Assembly (NCBI GenBank): GCA_023374025.1
Contig: SIJG01000013.1
Coordinates: 712,846-776,845, forward strand
Length of the DNA stretch: 64,000 nucleotides
DNA from: Heterodera schachtii
Taxonomy: Eukaryota; Nematoda; Chromadorea; Rhabditida; Heteroderidae
Direction: 5' to 3'
Part shown: positions 15,936 through 29,349 of the stretch, piece after piece
Layout of the letters: each line of letters starts with the position of its first letter
How positions within the stretch are numbered: position 1 is the first letter of the stretch
Program-made: the position numbers and the translations under genes
Notes under the pieces: model-generated
The model's input: the letters and a program-made list of their open reading frames with translations, nothing else
The model's database searches: none
What the model was told of the DNA's origin: nothing

Positions 15936-18900
15936 CGACGTGTGAAAAATGCGGACGGAACGGTCACATTGCGAAAGCATGCAAAAGCGGTACAGAGATC
16001 CGACGTGTTCGTGCCGTGGCCACTGATTCCGGAAATGACACGCATATTCACACCATCTCAATTAAGCCAAAATGTATGGCTATTGAAGGAAGCAGCAACA
16101 AGTGGTGGGAAGTGATCATCCAAATCAATGGGATGGATCACCCAATGAATGTCGACACCGCTGCCCAAATCACGGTGATCAAGACGGACTCATGGCAAAA
16201 GCTTGGCAAACCAAAGCTAGGCAAAACAGCAATCACCGTCAGGAATTGCAATGAAAAAGCATTTCCAATCGAAGGCAAATTCAAATGCCAAGTGTCGTAC
16301 AACGGACGAACGGCAAACCTGATCGCGTACGTCAGCGACGAAATCCATCAGGATTTGCTCGGCATGCCTTGGATTGAAGAATTGGAAATCATTCCGAAGG
16401 AATTGATGTTTCCAAATTCGGCGCAAATCGTAAATTCAATGCCAATGAAGCCAATTTCGTCACAAATCAGTGATGAAAAGTCACTCATTTCGGCACTTCA
16501 AACCAATTACGCCAACACTTTTGGACCTGAACTTGGCCATTGCACCAAATTCAGAGCTCATCTGATCCTGAAGAAGGAGGCGAAGCCGGTCTACTGCAAG
16601 GCTCGGCCTGTTCCTCATGGAGCATTGGATGAAGTCAATGCCGAAATTGATCGTCTTTCAAAAATTGGCGCAATCAAACCGATCGAGTTCAGCCATTGGG
16701 CGGCTCCGATTTTGGCAGTGCAGTAAAGAAAAAGAGCGGAAAAACGCGAGTCTGCATCGATTTTTCGACCGGCTTGAACGATGCGATCGAATTGCATCGT
16801 CATCCACTGCCAAGACCAGAAGACATCTACAACGCAGTCGCTGGAGCCAAATTTTTCTCACGGCTTGACTTGCGCGATGCCTATCTGCAGCTGGAATTGT
16901 CGGATGCATCGAAAAATCTTTGCTTGCTGAACACGCACCGAGGCCTGTTTCAGTGCCAGCGTTTGCCGTTTGGAGTCAAATCGGCGCCCGCGATTTTTCA
17001 AGGATTGATGGACAAAATAATCGCCGGAATTCCAGGCGCATTCGTCTATTTGGATGATGTTGTGATCGCAAACAAATCACTGATCGATCACATTTCAACA
17101 ATTTTTGCAGTTTTCGACAAAATCAGCGAATATGGCCTACGAATTCAACTGGAAAAATGTAATTTCCTGCAAAAGGAAACACTTTTCCTCGGCCATATAA
17201 TCTCTGAAAATGGCATTCGACCTGACCCATCAAGGGCAGAAGCCATTGAGAAAATGCCGGCACCGACCGACAAATCAACGCTCCGATCATTCCTCGGCGC
17301 ACTCACTTATTACGGAAAATTCATCAAACCGATGCGAGAGCTCAGAGGCCCGCTGGATGAATTGCTTAAGAAGGAAGCCAAATGGGAATGGGGAGCTGAG
17401 CAACAGAAGTCTTTTGAGAAAGCGAAAGAAATAATGCTTTCCGATTTACTGTTGACTCATTTTGATCCCAAAATGCCGATTGTAGTGGCTGCCGACGCTT
17501 CAAAAGATGGAATTGGCTCGACAATCAGCCACATCTTTCCGGACAAGAGCGAACGCGTTATTGAACACGCCTCTTGTACCTTCAACGCGGCACAACACAA
17601 CTACAGCCAAATTGAAAAGGAGGCACTTGGATTAGTCTTCGCAGTACAAAAATTTCACCGGATGCTGTACGGTAGAAAATTTACGCTGCTGACCGACCAC
17701 AAGCCCCTTTTGGCCATTTTCGGATCGAAGAAAGGCATCCCGATCTATGCCGCCAGCCGACTTCAACGTTGGGCGTTAATTCTCTCAAATTATGAATTTG
17801 ATATAAAATATGTCAACACAAATTCATTTGGAAACGCCGACGTCTTGTCGCGGTTGATTGCCAACTATCCACGGCCCGACGAAGACATTCTGATCGCCAA
17901 CATTTGCGAAAAGACTGAATGCTACGTCAATTTCGTCTTTCAGGCCAAAGTTGAGCAATTGCCGATCACGGCCAAAGAAATTGCTGATCAAACGAAAACG
18001 GACGAACTCCTCCAAAAGATCAGCAAATTCACCAATCAAGGATGGCCACAAAAATGCACAGACAATGATCTGATGCCATTTTACCCAAAACGAGACCAAA
18101 TCACCGAAATTGATGGTTGTCTCACTTATGGCGACCGTGTCATCATTCCATCGGCACTTCGCACACAAATTTTGAAATCCCTGCATTTTGCCCATCCAGG
18201 AATTGTTCGGATGAAGGCCATTGCCAAAAACCATGTTTATTGGCCAGGGATCAACAACGAAATTGAGCGCACCGTTCGTCAATGCGACGACTGCCAAATG
18301 GCCGCGAAAAACCCGATTAAGGCGCAAATTCAGCCTTGGAAAGCGGCAGACGAAGTTTTTGAGCGCATCCATCTCGACTTTGCAGGCCCATGCGAAGACG
18401 GCCAAACATACCTCGTTGTGGTCGACGCCTATTCAAAATGGCCGGAAGTTTGGGAGATGAGCCGTGCAACAAGCGAAAAGACCGTCGCAATGCTCAAATC
18501 ATTCGTCCATCGAATGGGAATTCCCCGAGAAATTGTGTCCGACAACGGAACACAATTCCGATCAGCGGAATTCGCCAACTTCTGCAAGGAATTCGACATT
18601 CGTCACACATTCACGCCGCCATACCACCCAATGTCAAATGGGGCGGCCGAACGATTCGTCGACATCTTCAAGAGGGCCATGAAAAAGTGCCGAAAAGAAG
18701 GCAAAGATTGGATTCCCAAAGCACTTTTGGCCTACAGAACAACGCCAAGTGCAGTGCTCGACGGACACTCTCCCGACGAATTATTCCTTGGACGTCGGAT
18801 GCGAACCAAAATTTCATTGGTCCATCCCACCAATCAGAAAATGCCGAAAGTGGATTTGAAAAATTTTGGCAATTTTCAACAAAATTACCGTCAAAAGATG

Positions 18901-19327
18901 AAACGGCAATTCAACGACAAAAATGGCGCCAAGCCAATCACTTTCCAAAATGGAGAACCAATTTTCATTTGGAATTTGAAAGGCAACAAGGCAATTTGGT
19001 TGCCGGCGACGATCATCGAGAGAGTTGGCAACTCTCCGACTTATCGAGCCGATGTCCCGACGCTTCATCGCGCAGTCCACCGCCATGCCAACCAAATTCG
19101 CCGCCGTTGCCCAGTGGAATTGGAGGCACAAACAAATTGGCCAAGCAAATGGAAATAATTTGGCTGGGGACCCAACGAATCGGACCCCCATTAAGGAAAT
19201 TGAAAAAGCCAAATCTCCAATTGGCCAAAATCAAAATGCGCCGCGAAGATCAGCACGCACCAAGACGGCACCTCAGCGATTGGACATGGACCCGTCGAAG
19301 CCGAAGTACAACCTCGTCCGGCCATGA
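15932..19327 (+). CDS. pol: Ty3/gypsy Pol polyprotein, frame-broken
   Basis: Codon phase runs on from gag. Zinc knuckle CEKCGRNGHIAKAC at 15941-15982; protease around 16130-16380 with the unusual active site VDTAAQ (Asp-Thr-Ala instead of Asp-Thr-Gly); reverse transcriptase from about 16560 with LDLRDAYLQLEL, RLPFGVKSAPAIFQ and catalytic YLDDVV (17047-17064); RNase H near 17470-17830 (ADASKDGIGS, ALGLVFAVQKF, TDHKPL); integrase zinc finger HPGIVRMK...CDDC and core with Asp (IHLDFAG), Asp (VSDNGTQF) and Glu (NGAAERF). A one-base loss near 16722 breaks HWAAPILAV from KKKSGKTRVCIDFS, and an opposite shift near 19140 restores a frame ending RRSARTKTAPQRL at 19327. Closest in style to nematode K02A2.6-like polyproteins. 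Confidence 0.92.
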
Positions 19328-19351
19328 ATCTCGCGCAGGAGGGACTTTCTC

Positions 19352-19362
19352 GAGAAGGGAGG
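19352..19362 (+). promoter_or_regulatory. polypurine tract
   Basis: GAGAAGGGAGG directly before the LTR 5' end, the expected primer site for plus-strand DNA synthesis. Confidence 0.85.
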
Positions 19363-19638
19363 TGTTGGATAAGGACCACACAAATTATTGATTATATTTT
19401 TCCCTTCTTTCCCTCTCCCATTGTCTCTCCCTCTGCCCTCTTGACCAGCCCCATAAATATGTCTCCCTTTCCCCCACTCAGGACATTCTCCCATTCATTC
19501 CACCATTTCATTATTTTATTTATTTATTCTCTGCTGTCCTCCTATTTATTTGTTTAATAAATTATTTATTTATTTATTGGACAACATTTGTTTTGGTTGT
19601 AAACCAAACATTTTTATTGTTGTAGTAAATACACAACA
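19363..19638 (+). repeat. Ty3/gypsy 3' LTR, 276 bp
   Basis: Begins TGTTGG right after the polypurine tract and ends CAACA, inverted ends as expected for an LTR. It contains a CATAAATAT box near 19450 and an AATAAA-type signal near 19555. No second copy is visible in the window. Confidence 0.85.
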
Positions 19639-22600
19639 CTTTCATTATTATCCGCCATTTCTCCTCTTCCTACTATGTCGCTCAAATAAGTGGACAAAAT
19701 TACGTTTTATCTATTGTCATCATCTGAATTCAGGTCAAAACGGCAAAGGCCAAAAAACTCAGCCATCAATATTTGAAAAAAATTTTCAAGCACAATAATT
19801 TACATTTTATATTTATAATTATTTGATTTTTATTGAAATTTAAATAGTGTTTTTTCTATTAACTTTAATTGCGTCCAACATTAAATTGAAATTGGATTTT
19901 ATGGACACAATTTTTCTTACATATATTAATTAATAAATACTTAATCTCATCCTTTTCACTAATTTAACATTGTTCTTGAAATTTTTGAAAATAGCGAAAT
20001 GATTAAGCTTTTTATTTGTCTAAAATGTTCTAAAAATTGCCGATTTAAAATTCTATCTTTTTTTCTTTTCTTGATAAGACCGCCCCTTTCATTTAAGAGG
20101 GCGACAATTTTGTTTTTATCACGCTATGTAATGATTTTTAATTTTGTCATTTAATTTTTTTGTTTTTAATTTAACATATAAAAGAAAAATTTAAACTTTT
20201 GCTATTTGTTTTGCTATTTAATTTGTTTGAATTTGTCACATTTCAAATACTTGTACAGTTTATTATTTTCAAACGGCATGTTTGGCCATCTTGGCATTTT
20301 TAATTTAAGTTGTTTAAATATATAATGAAAGTTTTTTTTGTTTTTGTTTTAATTTATATTTGCATAATGCTAAATTCAAAAATCTTTTTCATGTTATAAA
20401 TTAATTATGAGATAAATTTATGTAATTATAGTTTTTGCTTTTAAATATGCGTTAAATACAAACTCTTATTTTTATAAAATAATTTTTTATTAATTAGTTA
20501 ATTAAGATTTATTATTTCTGCTTTTCTAGGTCTTTTTGCTTTGCTTATCTTATCTTTAGCTTTTAAGGTTCTTAAATTTTTGTTTATTTAAATTTAAAGA
20601 ATTATAATTGAAATAAATAAATGTTGTTATAATCCGCAAAGTTTATTTTTCATTTGACTTTTTTTCATTATAACTAGAACCGATTAATAATATAACTTTA
20701 TTATAGAAATTATTAAATTTAAAAATCGTCGGGAGATAAGGTTTCTTATTGGCCATTTTGAACTAACTCTATCTTCTCATTAAATAAACAGGTTAATGAA
20801 TTATTTTTATACTAGATTTTTGGATTGACTTTATTTTACATTATTTCATATTTGAATTTATTTTTTATTTTTTAGGGTTTTTCAATTTTGCGCTCTCGCA
20901 TTTATATAAAACTGCAAGCAAATCTTAAGTTATTTATCATTTATTAGAAGTTTAGGTTTCGTAAATAAAATAGTTCAAGAATTAAATTTATTAATTTGCA
21001 ATTTAGTTCAAATTTTTAATTTTTTTCCTTTTTACGTCACATATATTAAACATCATGAGAATTTTTAAATTATTTAATATTTAAATGTTGCCAACACAAA
21101 GATTCCATGAACAGGTCAAGGTCAAGTCCTCCGATTTAATAAAAATTGATTGTTGTAACAAATAATAAATTTTGTTCATTTAATGGTAACTCGATTCTTG
21201 ACCAAGACTTTTTTGTTTTGCTTGTCTTCGAATCTTAACATCTTTTTGGTATTTTTTATGCATTTATCTGTTTAACATTTTAATTTTATTAAATGTTTTA
21301 TCATTTAATTTTTTATTAGTGTTTTTGTTTGAAAAGAGCTTTTCCAAATTTATCAATAAACAAATAATAATTTTTCAATTTTTATTAATTATATTAAAAT
21401 ATGTTTATTATTTATTTTAGTATTGTTATAATAATTTTTTTTGATTATTAATCTATTTTCTTAAATAGTTAAATATAATTTTTATTATGGTCTTTTGTTT
21501 TTATAAGTCCATAATTAAAAATATGAGAAATTTTTGATTAATTTCAAACTTTTTCGTTGTATATTTATTGAATTCAATTCTCTGTATAAAATTAATTGGA
21601 TTTTTATAATGAAATATTACACAGTTCAATTATCAGGTTTTATAGTACGTAACAATTTTATCAGTTATTTTGCATAATTTATTTATGACTTTTGAATACA
21701 ATATTGTCAAAAATAAAAATTTTTGTGAATTAAACTTATCTTATTTATTTTTTAGGTTTCAAAGTATATTTCATAATTCCTTTATAAATTCCTGGAGTTT
21801 GATGGTTTAATAAATTAGCATTTTTTAAATTGTTTCTCAAAAACTTTTGTTTCTGAATGTGAAAGTTATATTTTTAATTATTATTATATATTGATTTAAA
21901 TTTTTCCAGATAGTTAAAAATAATAAATCTATACTAACGAATTATACAATATTGTTTTCTCTATTTTATTGTTGCAAATGTATTATTTTATCAATTTTAA
22001 CAATAAAATGTTAAATTTAAAATGTTTTATTGCAATAAAGAATGCTTATCATTTTTATTGCATTCTAATCTCATGGTTTTGCTCAGTAGTATTGTACCTT
22101 AAGTGTTCTGCAACCATCTTGTCATTTCTTTCTGCAATTAATCGCACCAAAAAATAAATTTTGAATTATTGATTTACCTTTAGAATAAATTATATTATTT
22201 ATATAAAATTTTGCAATTAAAACATTTATTTTAATGTTTATTCCTCGTGTAAATATTTAGAAGAATATTTAAAACAATATTTTCGTTTCAGCATTGTCTA
22301 TTATTTTTTAATTGTTAAAATATTATTTTTTTTTTGTAATAATATTGAAATTTGAAATTTTGACTGTGATTATTCTGTCAGAAGGCCAACAAATTTTAAT
22401 TAAATATATTATAATTTTCTACACTCACATTTCATCTCACTTTTGATACATTCTTATATAATAATTAAAATCTTTATTTCTTTTTTTTATTTTAATATTT
22501 TAAGGATACCTTTTAAAAGGGTTAATGTCATCTCATTTAATATAAGAAAATAGAGTTTATATGTTCTATGTAAATTATTAGGTTTTCTTTGAAAAATGTT

Positions 22601-23679
22601 TGAAGGTAATTACTGTCCTTCATGAAGACCGTAAAAAGCTGCTGCACATTGTTTTTTAATAAATTTATGGCAATAAAAATTATTGTTATTTAATTTAAAA
22701 ATTATAATTTTCAACAAAAATAAATAAATAAAAAGTCACGAAAGTAACTGTACAGTTAATTCCAAAATACTTACTGAATTATGATAAGTAAAATTCTTGT
22801 TCCATTAAGTTATTTGTATGTAATATATATTAAGATTTTATAATTTTATATTAAAAATTTAGAATAAAATTTATGTTTATTAAATCAAAATATTATTTTC
22901 ATGCTCTAAATGAAAATATTGTGGATTATAAATAAAATTTTAAAATATCTATAAAGGAATTAAACTGCATTAATGATAGATAATATATTTGCCAAAATGT
23001 TTAAATTATTTCAATTTAACAAAAGCTATTTAGTGTAAGCTTGTTTAAAGTATAATATAAAATTTTGATTTAAAGACGTAAAATTGTTCTTTTTATGATT
23101 TTCGGCGTTTGGGTATATTTATTTAAATTAAAAAAATCGTTTTATTTTTTCATGTTCATAATTAAAGTTTGTTTTCAATTGGTAAGTATCATCACCGTTG
23201 TGTACGAAGGAGTTGATGAACTGCAGGCATTTTCCGAAGACATTGTCAAATGCGTCCCAAAATTTAATTTTGGTTTTCAAAGATTTTGCAATTTATTAAT
23301 TAGTTCATTTGTTAAATGTTTTTATCATTAATCCCGGTATAATTGTTGTAATTATAAAATGTACCGTTGGTACCCACCCAATTGTAAAATTAAATTATTG
23401 ACTTTGTGTTCATGAAAGTCACTCTAAATTAAGTTTTGTAATTTTGAACTTCATTAGTTTTTTATTTTCGAATTATTTTTACCACAAAAAAAAACAAAGT
23501 GTGGCTGCTAATTCAGAATGTGAAAAGCAAATTATTTTTGATTAGAGTATATATAAATAAAATAATTTTTTGACAATTATATTGAAGGGTTTATTGAATA
23601 GGTTCAAATAAAATTATTTTTTTTAGTTTCACAAATTTAAAAAATATTTTTTCTTGGTAAACCTTTGTTGTATTTGTAT
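19639..23679. other. AT-rich, T-rich strand, no gene seen
   Basis: Right of the LTR the DNA is about 80% AT with far more T than A on the plus strand. Open frames are short and low-complexity (for example 23095-23331), without recognisable domains. Remnants of the Maverick right end could be here but I could not identify any. Confidence 0.6.
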
Positions 23680-24235
23680 AGGTTCATTTATTGAAACGGT
23701 TTCTTGTCCCGGATTCATTCCTTTCTCAAAAAAAATGTCGATTCTTTTTTGCATCTAGATTATGAACTTAATTTAGTTTTATGTTCATTTATTTTTGATT
23801 TTTAAATTGACGTTCCATGAGATAATTTTATTTTTTAATGCAACTCACGTTCCTTCTCGTTTGACGGCGTTTTTGCTCTTGGTTAGCACATTTTACTTAA
23901 AATTATTAATTGGATAAATTAAATCATTTATCAATTTTTATTAATCAAATACATATGCTTTCTTCGTGATTTAGTAAAAAAAAAATTTTAGTACACATTT
24001 ATTTTTTTTTTAAATTTGAATAATATTAGATTATAATACCTTTTAATTTGTTAGAGTAAATGGATATATTTTACAATAGTTTAGACAGTTTATACTTGTA
24101 AAATAAATAATTGTTTTGCAATTGTTTTTCTTTATTTTCTTATTAATTTTTCAATTGAGTTTAATTTTATTTTTCTATAATTGAAGTAAATACTCAAATT
24201 TTTCGTTTTTGGGTAAATTAAAGGCTATGTAATAT
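23680..24235 (+). repeat. long inverted repeat A, left arm
   Basis: From GGTTCATTTATTGAAACGG onwards this arm is matched, reversed and complemented, by 29350-29746, over several hundred bases with few differences. The left arm has extra bases near 23955-24070 and 24100-24120 that the right arm lacks. Confidence 0.85.
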
Positions 24236-24475
24236 AGTGAAGCTTGTAAATAGTTTTTTTTTATAATATCACTTTTGATGGATAAATAAATTATTTTAAT
24301 AATTCAATTAGTATTAAAGAACAAATTCCAAAATTTAAAATTTATTTCTTATAAAATGGCTCTTTAATCCCTGTTGCTATAGTTAATATTGGTTGTTATT
24401 TTAATACTTTTTTCGTTGCTTTTATTAGTTCGGATATTATGCTTTATTATACAGATATAATTTTAACAAAAAAGT

Positions 24476-25385
24476 TCAATTAAGTCCATATTAAATGCAC
24501 TAAAACCTTCACTATATAGTAAGAAATTTAAGAATATAATAAATAAATTTAATATTAAAAAAAGAAAGAAAATATTTAAATCCACATAATATTAAAAAAA
24601 TAAATGTATGAATAATTCTGACACATTTTTCTTAAGGTGTACATTTACACACCATGTAAATAAATTAAAAAATTTATATCAAAATTATTTTTGTTTCATA
24701 GTTTTGCATTAAAGAAGAAATAAAATGATAAGAGTAATCGATTTACATTAAAAAATACAAATTTAATAGAAAAAATATAAAATAATTTAATAGATGTGAA
24801 TATATATATATATACTTTTTGTGCAAAAGGAGAAACATTTTATAATTATATCGTGATATTCTATATTAAAATTTCTAGTCGTTTAAATAACAACAAAGTT
24901 TAAAAATAACAATTAATAAATTTTAAAACATAAAAACATCTAAATAAAAAATGATGAAAATAACCTGATAATTAATTTTCTACATTTTTAAATATCTGTT
25001 TTTTAAACAAATATAATTTTTTTTCTTCATTTATTATTTGAAATAAAAGAATCATTTTTGACAATATTGAACGCCATAAGAACATAAATGAATTAAACTC
25101 GAAAGTTATAAAAAAATAAAATTTCGCATATTTTTTAAATACAGATGAGATTAATTTAGTCATTTTAAAAATTAAATTCCATTTGCTTTTCTGATAAATT
25201 AAAAATAATTCAAATAAATATTCAATAATCAAATAATTACTTTAAAGTTAACCCAACTAAGAGATTTCTGGCAGAGAGAAGTCACACCAAAATCACGTTA
25301 AAAATTTTATTTACAATCATAATTATAGCATATTGCATCCAATAATTTTTTTATTATAATTTTCCTTTGGTAATATTTAGATTCA
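24476..25385 (-). repeat. long inverted repeat B, left arm
   Basis: Matched in reverse complement by 38505-39595. Shared landmarks: CTGGCAGAGAGAAGTCAC (25269 region), GGCGTTCAATATTG-type sequence, the (AT)n run at 24800 flanked by GTGCAAAAGGAGAAACATTT, and CAATTAAGT...TTAAATGCACTAAAA at the far end. Some segments differ by short indels. Confidence 0.85.
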
Positions 25386-28300
25386 TTTAAACGATAAAAA
25401 TATACAGCATCTTGGTTAGTTTTATACCAATGAAATAATTAAGCAAAATATAAAATATTTAAATTATACCGGTAATACCGTCAATAACGCGTTAAGATGG
25501 AGGGCTCTCCTAGCCCACTTGACAAGAAGATACGTTGAGAAAACGCAGAATAAAACAAAATACGCAAACATCAGAGAAAATATAAAGCAATTCTTTTACC
25601 AAGTCATAAAACTAAACAAAAAGTACACCTATTTATATGCAAATATATTATGTAATAGTAATCTCAAATGAATGAACAATTATATTTAATATTTAAGCAC
25701 CAATAAAATAAGGCTTTTACTATCATAATCGTTGTTGCCTAAATTTTAATTCAAAATACGAGAATATTCAAAAATTAGTTTTTAAACGAAGAAAAAGAAT
25801 TATAAAAATCATTTACTTAACATTATAACAATTGAATAGACAACGTTTATAAAAGAATCAAGGAGTAAAAGATAATTAATTTCCTAAGTAAGGCAATACG
25901 AGTAAAATACATTTGGCCTTTCTCTAGTAGATGATGGATATTAAAGATTATGAAAAGAATGAATAGTTGAAATTATTAAATAAAATGAAAAGATAATTTA
26001 ATTAAATGAAATGTTTTTAAAGAAAAAATTAATTACATAATGCCTTAATGAAATAAACTTGGGTTACATGTATAACGAGCATTTCCATTAAATTTAAAAA
26101 AGCAAATCTTTTAAAACATAAATACTATTTGTTGCACTTTATATTTAAATCTGACAAAATTATTTAAAATTAAATAAATAGATATTTATAAAAATAAAAC
26201 TATTTATTAACTAGTATTATATCAGTCAAGAAAAACAATATCATATATAAATATGCTTATTAATGCAAAAATTTTACATTAAATCTTTTTTATATTATTT
26301 ACCAATGGGAAACGCAGAAGCTGTTACATGCGAAAGTAAATTTATGACTAAAAATAAAATGAAAAAATAAATATCATTATTACTGTTAAAATATTTTTAT
26401 AATGTTGAACTTAAACGCTGTGTAATTTGCATGAAAAAAAGTAATAATTATAAATAAACACATTAAAATAATTCTTGAAAAACTTAAACAATTTACCAGA
26501 TTCCTAATGAAGAATCAAAAATGTTTAAAATATATATATAATATTGTTTAATTATTTATATATTTTTTACTATTTAAATTATCATTAAAAATAATTTATA
26601 TTTTTTAAGTATCTCATTTTTCTTAATTTAATTTTTCATTTAATGAGATTATTTTTGGCAAAAAGATTTAATGCGAAAATAAAAACTATAGCAATATAAC
26701 GAATTAAAAAAAAACTTTTTTTTAATGAAATTCTTCAGCTGTTAAACGATTTAAAATAATTTAAGGACAAAACATGGAAATAAAAAATAATTTATTATAA
26801 TCACTATTTAAAATGATTCAAATTGAATAAAAAGATGAATTAAATAATGCATATTAAAAACATAAAATTAAAAAAATTCTTTTGCACAAAAACTAAAGTG
26901 GTTTTATGTGCAAGTTGGTGCTAGGGATATAACGAACAGCAAAAAATTACCGCTTAATAAATTGCGAATATTTCAGCCGAAAAATAATATAATTATATTT
27001 ATTTAAATAAAAAATTAATCATTGCTGAAAAGGTCATTATTTAATAAAAAGTAATTCAATTAAATAAAAATAAAGTTATAATCAGTTGTCTTTTTCAGAT
27101 TGTTAAAAACTAATAAATTTTCCTTCTAATTGACTGCTGAACTTCCACAATGAAATTTAATAATAAAACAATTATTAAAATTAATGTACTGAAAAAAAGT
27201 ACCCCTAAAGAAAATTTAGATATAAAAAATAAATAAGAAAAAATTATAAATGTAAATACAAAGCAATGGGTTAACAAAAATTATATTAATATTAACTCTA
27301 ATAAAAATTGAATTATTAACGCATATTATAAAATCCATAATAAATATTTTCTATAATAATTACTAAATGCTAAATAGTGAATTATTTACTAAATGAAGCA
27401 TCAACAAAAATAGTTAATTAATATAATTTGTTGTTTAAAAATGTTAAACTGTGAAACGACGTATTGAGATTAACTGCAACTGGAATATCAATCACCAATA
27501 GAATCAACTAATCGACAATTATAACATTGCTACTGAATTTAATTTAAAAACATACAAAATAATTATTAAGAATTACTCTAATTTACAAGTATAAAAATGA
27601 GGAAAAAATAAAATCTCAAAGGCTTCAGGTCGACAAAATTACATCTAATCCTGAGCAAGATTTTTAATTTACAAAAATATTTTTATTAAAAATTTAACAA
27701 AATATTCATAAAGCTTTATAAAAATGTCAATAAAACAAACGAAGTAATGTATATTTTTTTTAAATAAAACATGATGATGAAATTTGAAAATAAAACTCAA
27801 TTGATCAACTAGAAGTAATTAGAAAAGAAGTACTTTGCGGATGCTGTAAAAGAGGCTTTCCCATTTTATTTAATGGCTATGATTATAAATTAAAAACTCC
27901 CTTGTGATTAAAATATTTTTAAAAAACATTAAAAATATAACAATAATTATCGAAAAATAAATCTTTACGTATAATAAAACAATATAAATAAATGGAAATT
28001 TAAACAAATTTAAATTTAAGGCATTGCTGATTTGAGCTCATTGATAAACAAAAGATATTATCAGAATAATTCTGCTTTTTATTACCAATCAGATTTTAAT
28101 AGTATATTTAATTTATTTCTTGTTATTAATTTGGCAGAGTGAGTGCCTTCCGTAATTATTTTCATGCAAATATGAGTTAGTAATAAAAAAAAAATAAATG
28201 TTAACTCTATACTATAAATATTATTTACTAAGACACATTGAAATATGAAAAAATATGATATAAATAATTAAAAACATATAAATTAAATATTTTTCTAAAT

Positions 28301-28739
28301 CATATATAAAATATAGAATGACATCAGCGAATTTTCATGGCAATCCATTTAAATTGTTTATGTTAAGAGACACCATAAAATATGAACATATTATTTATGG
28401 CAATTAATGCCGATGTAACTTGCTCAATTAAAAGATTTATTTATCACAAAAAAATAAATCTAATTAAATATTATTAGTTATAGAAAAAATGTCATCATAA
28501 CAGTTAAGTATTCATATTTTAATTAAGCATGCGAATCTAAATATGTAAGCAACAAAATAAACACTCTATAATTTCGTTTATCTGCAATTTAAAAAATTAA
28601 TATTATTTCCATAAGTAATAAAACATACAAAGGATCTAATAAAGAAATTGGCCACGCTTTAATCGGTGCATGCGATTTCTATGAAAATTTATCATAAAAA
28701 ATTGCTTTACAAATTTGCATAAAAAACACGAGCCGATAC
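25386..28739. other. AT-rich, A-rich strand, no gene seen
   Basis: A exceeds T on the plus strand throughout. A GC-richer patch at 25470-25540 (GGAGGGCTCTCCTAGCCCAC) is unexplained. No coding signal. Confidence 0.6.
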
Positions 28740-28994
28740 GCATCGTGTGTACTTGTGGGTTTTGGGCCTACACCACAAAATTTGGTAATACTGACTTTTA
28801 CTGGGCCCATAAAAAGGCGGTTTTTTACAATTATTCGTTCTACTCGTGGGTTATCGGGGCCGCTGCTCACGAATATTACATCAGAGTTATCATATGAAAT
28901 AATCTATTATATGATTTTTTTCAAATCTATGGTTTACTTTTTTTAAAATTTTATGGTCTAGGCCCAAAACCCACAAGTACCGCATCGTGGGCCC
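28740..28994. repeat. MITE-like hairpin element
   Basis: A 20-base word TACTTGTGGGTTTTGGGCCT near 28750 recurs inverted near 28960, with imperfect extension on both sides (GCATCGTG, ACACC/GGTCT). The interior has further GGGCC and CGTGGG words. It is distinctly GC-richer than its surroundings and non-coding, as for a short non-autonomous DNA transposon. Confidence 0.7.
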
Positions 28995-29349
28995 AAGTTA
29001 AAAGGAAAAATTAAATCTATAGAATAAATAAATAATAAAATATGAATCAATATTATTTTTATTTATATTAGTGATGAAATATGTAACAATACGATTCATT
29101 CACTACTAATTGCATATAAAACAATCTGACATAAATATGATATTTTGATTAAAAGAAATTAATATTAAGTAATAATAGTTTTTATTAAATAAGCTTTTTC
29201 CTGATCACTTCATTCTTTGTTCTGTTAAAGAAGGTATTCAAAGAAAATTATTTTTGCTTGCATTATGGTGGAATAATTTTTAAAAGATCGATAATCACTT
29301 TTCTTGACAAGATTAAAAATAATAATGCAAATAATCAATAATAACCTAA

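Larger units (their letters stand above)
15932..19638 (+). mobile_element. Ty3/gypsy retrotransposon, 3' part with LTR
   Basis: Second zinc knuckle, protease, reverse transcriptase, RNase H, integrase, polypurine tract and 3' LTR in standard order. The gene order RT-RH-IN places it in Ty3/gypsy. It is defective as given: two frame changes in pol, gag inverted away, 5' LTR not found. Confidence 0.93.

Noticed and set aside
15936..16061. Upstream part of the minus-strand polymerase C-terminal frame
   Set aside because: This DNA encodes the Ty3 zinc knuckle and the start of the protease region on the plus strand; the minus frame is open by chance.
18390..19391. 333-residue plus-strand frame overlapping the Ty3 integrase
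   Set aside because: Out-of-frame shadow of pol; only the true pol frame has the HHCC and DDE motifs.
19639..19658. Minus-strand ATGGCGGATAATAATGAAAG abutting the LTR as a first exon of the Argonaute gene
   Set aside because: Position fits the pre-inversion order, but 20 bases with no donor site or family motif are not evidence.
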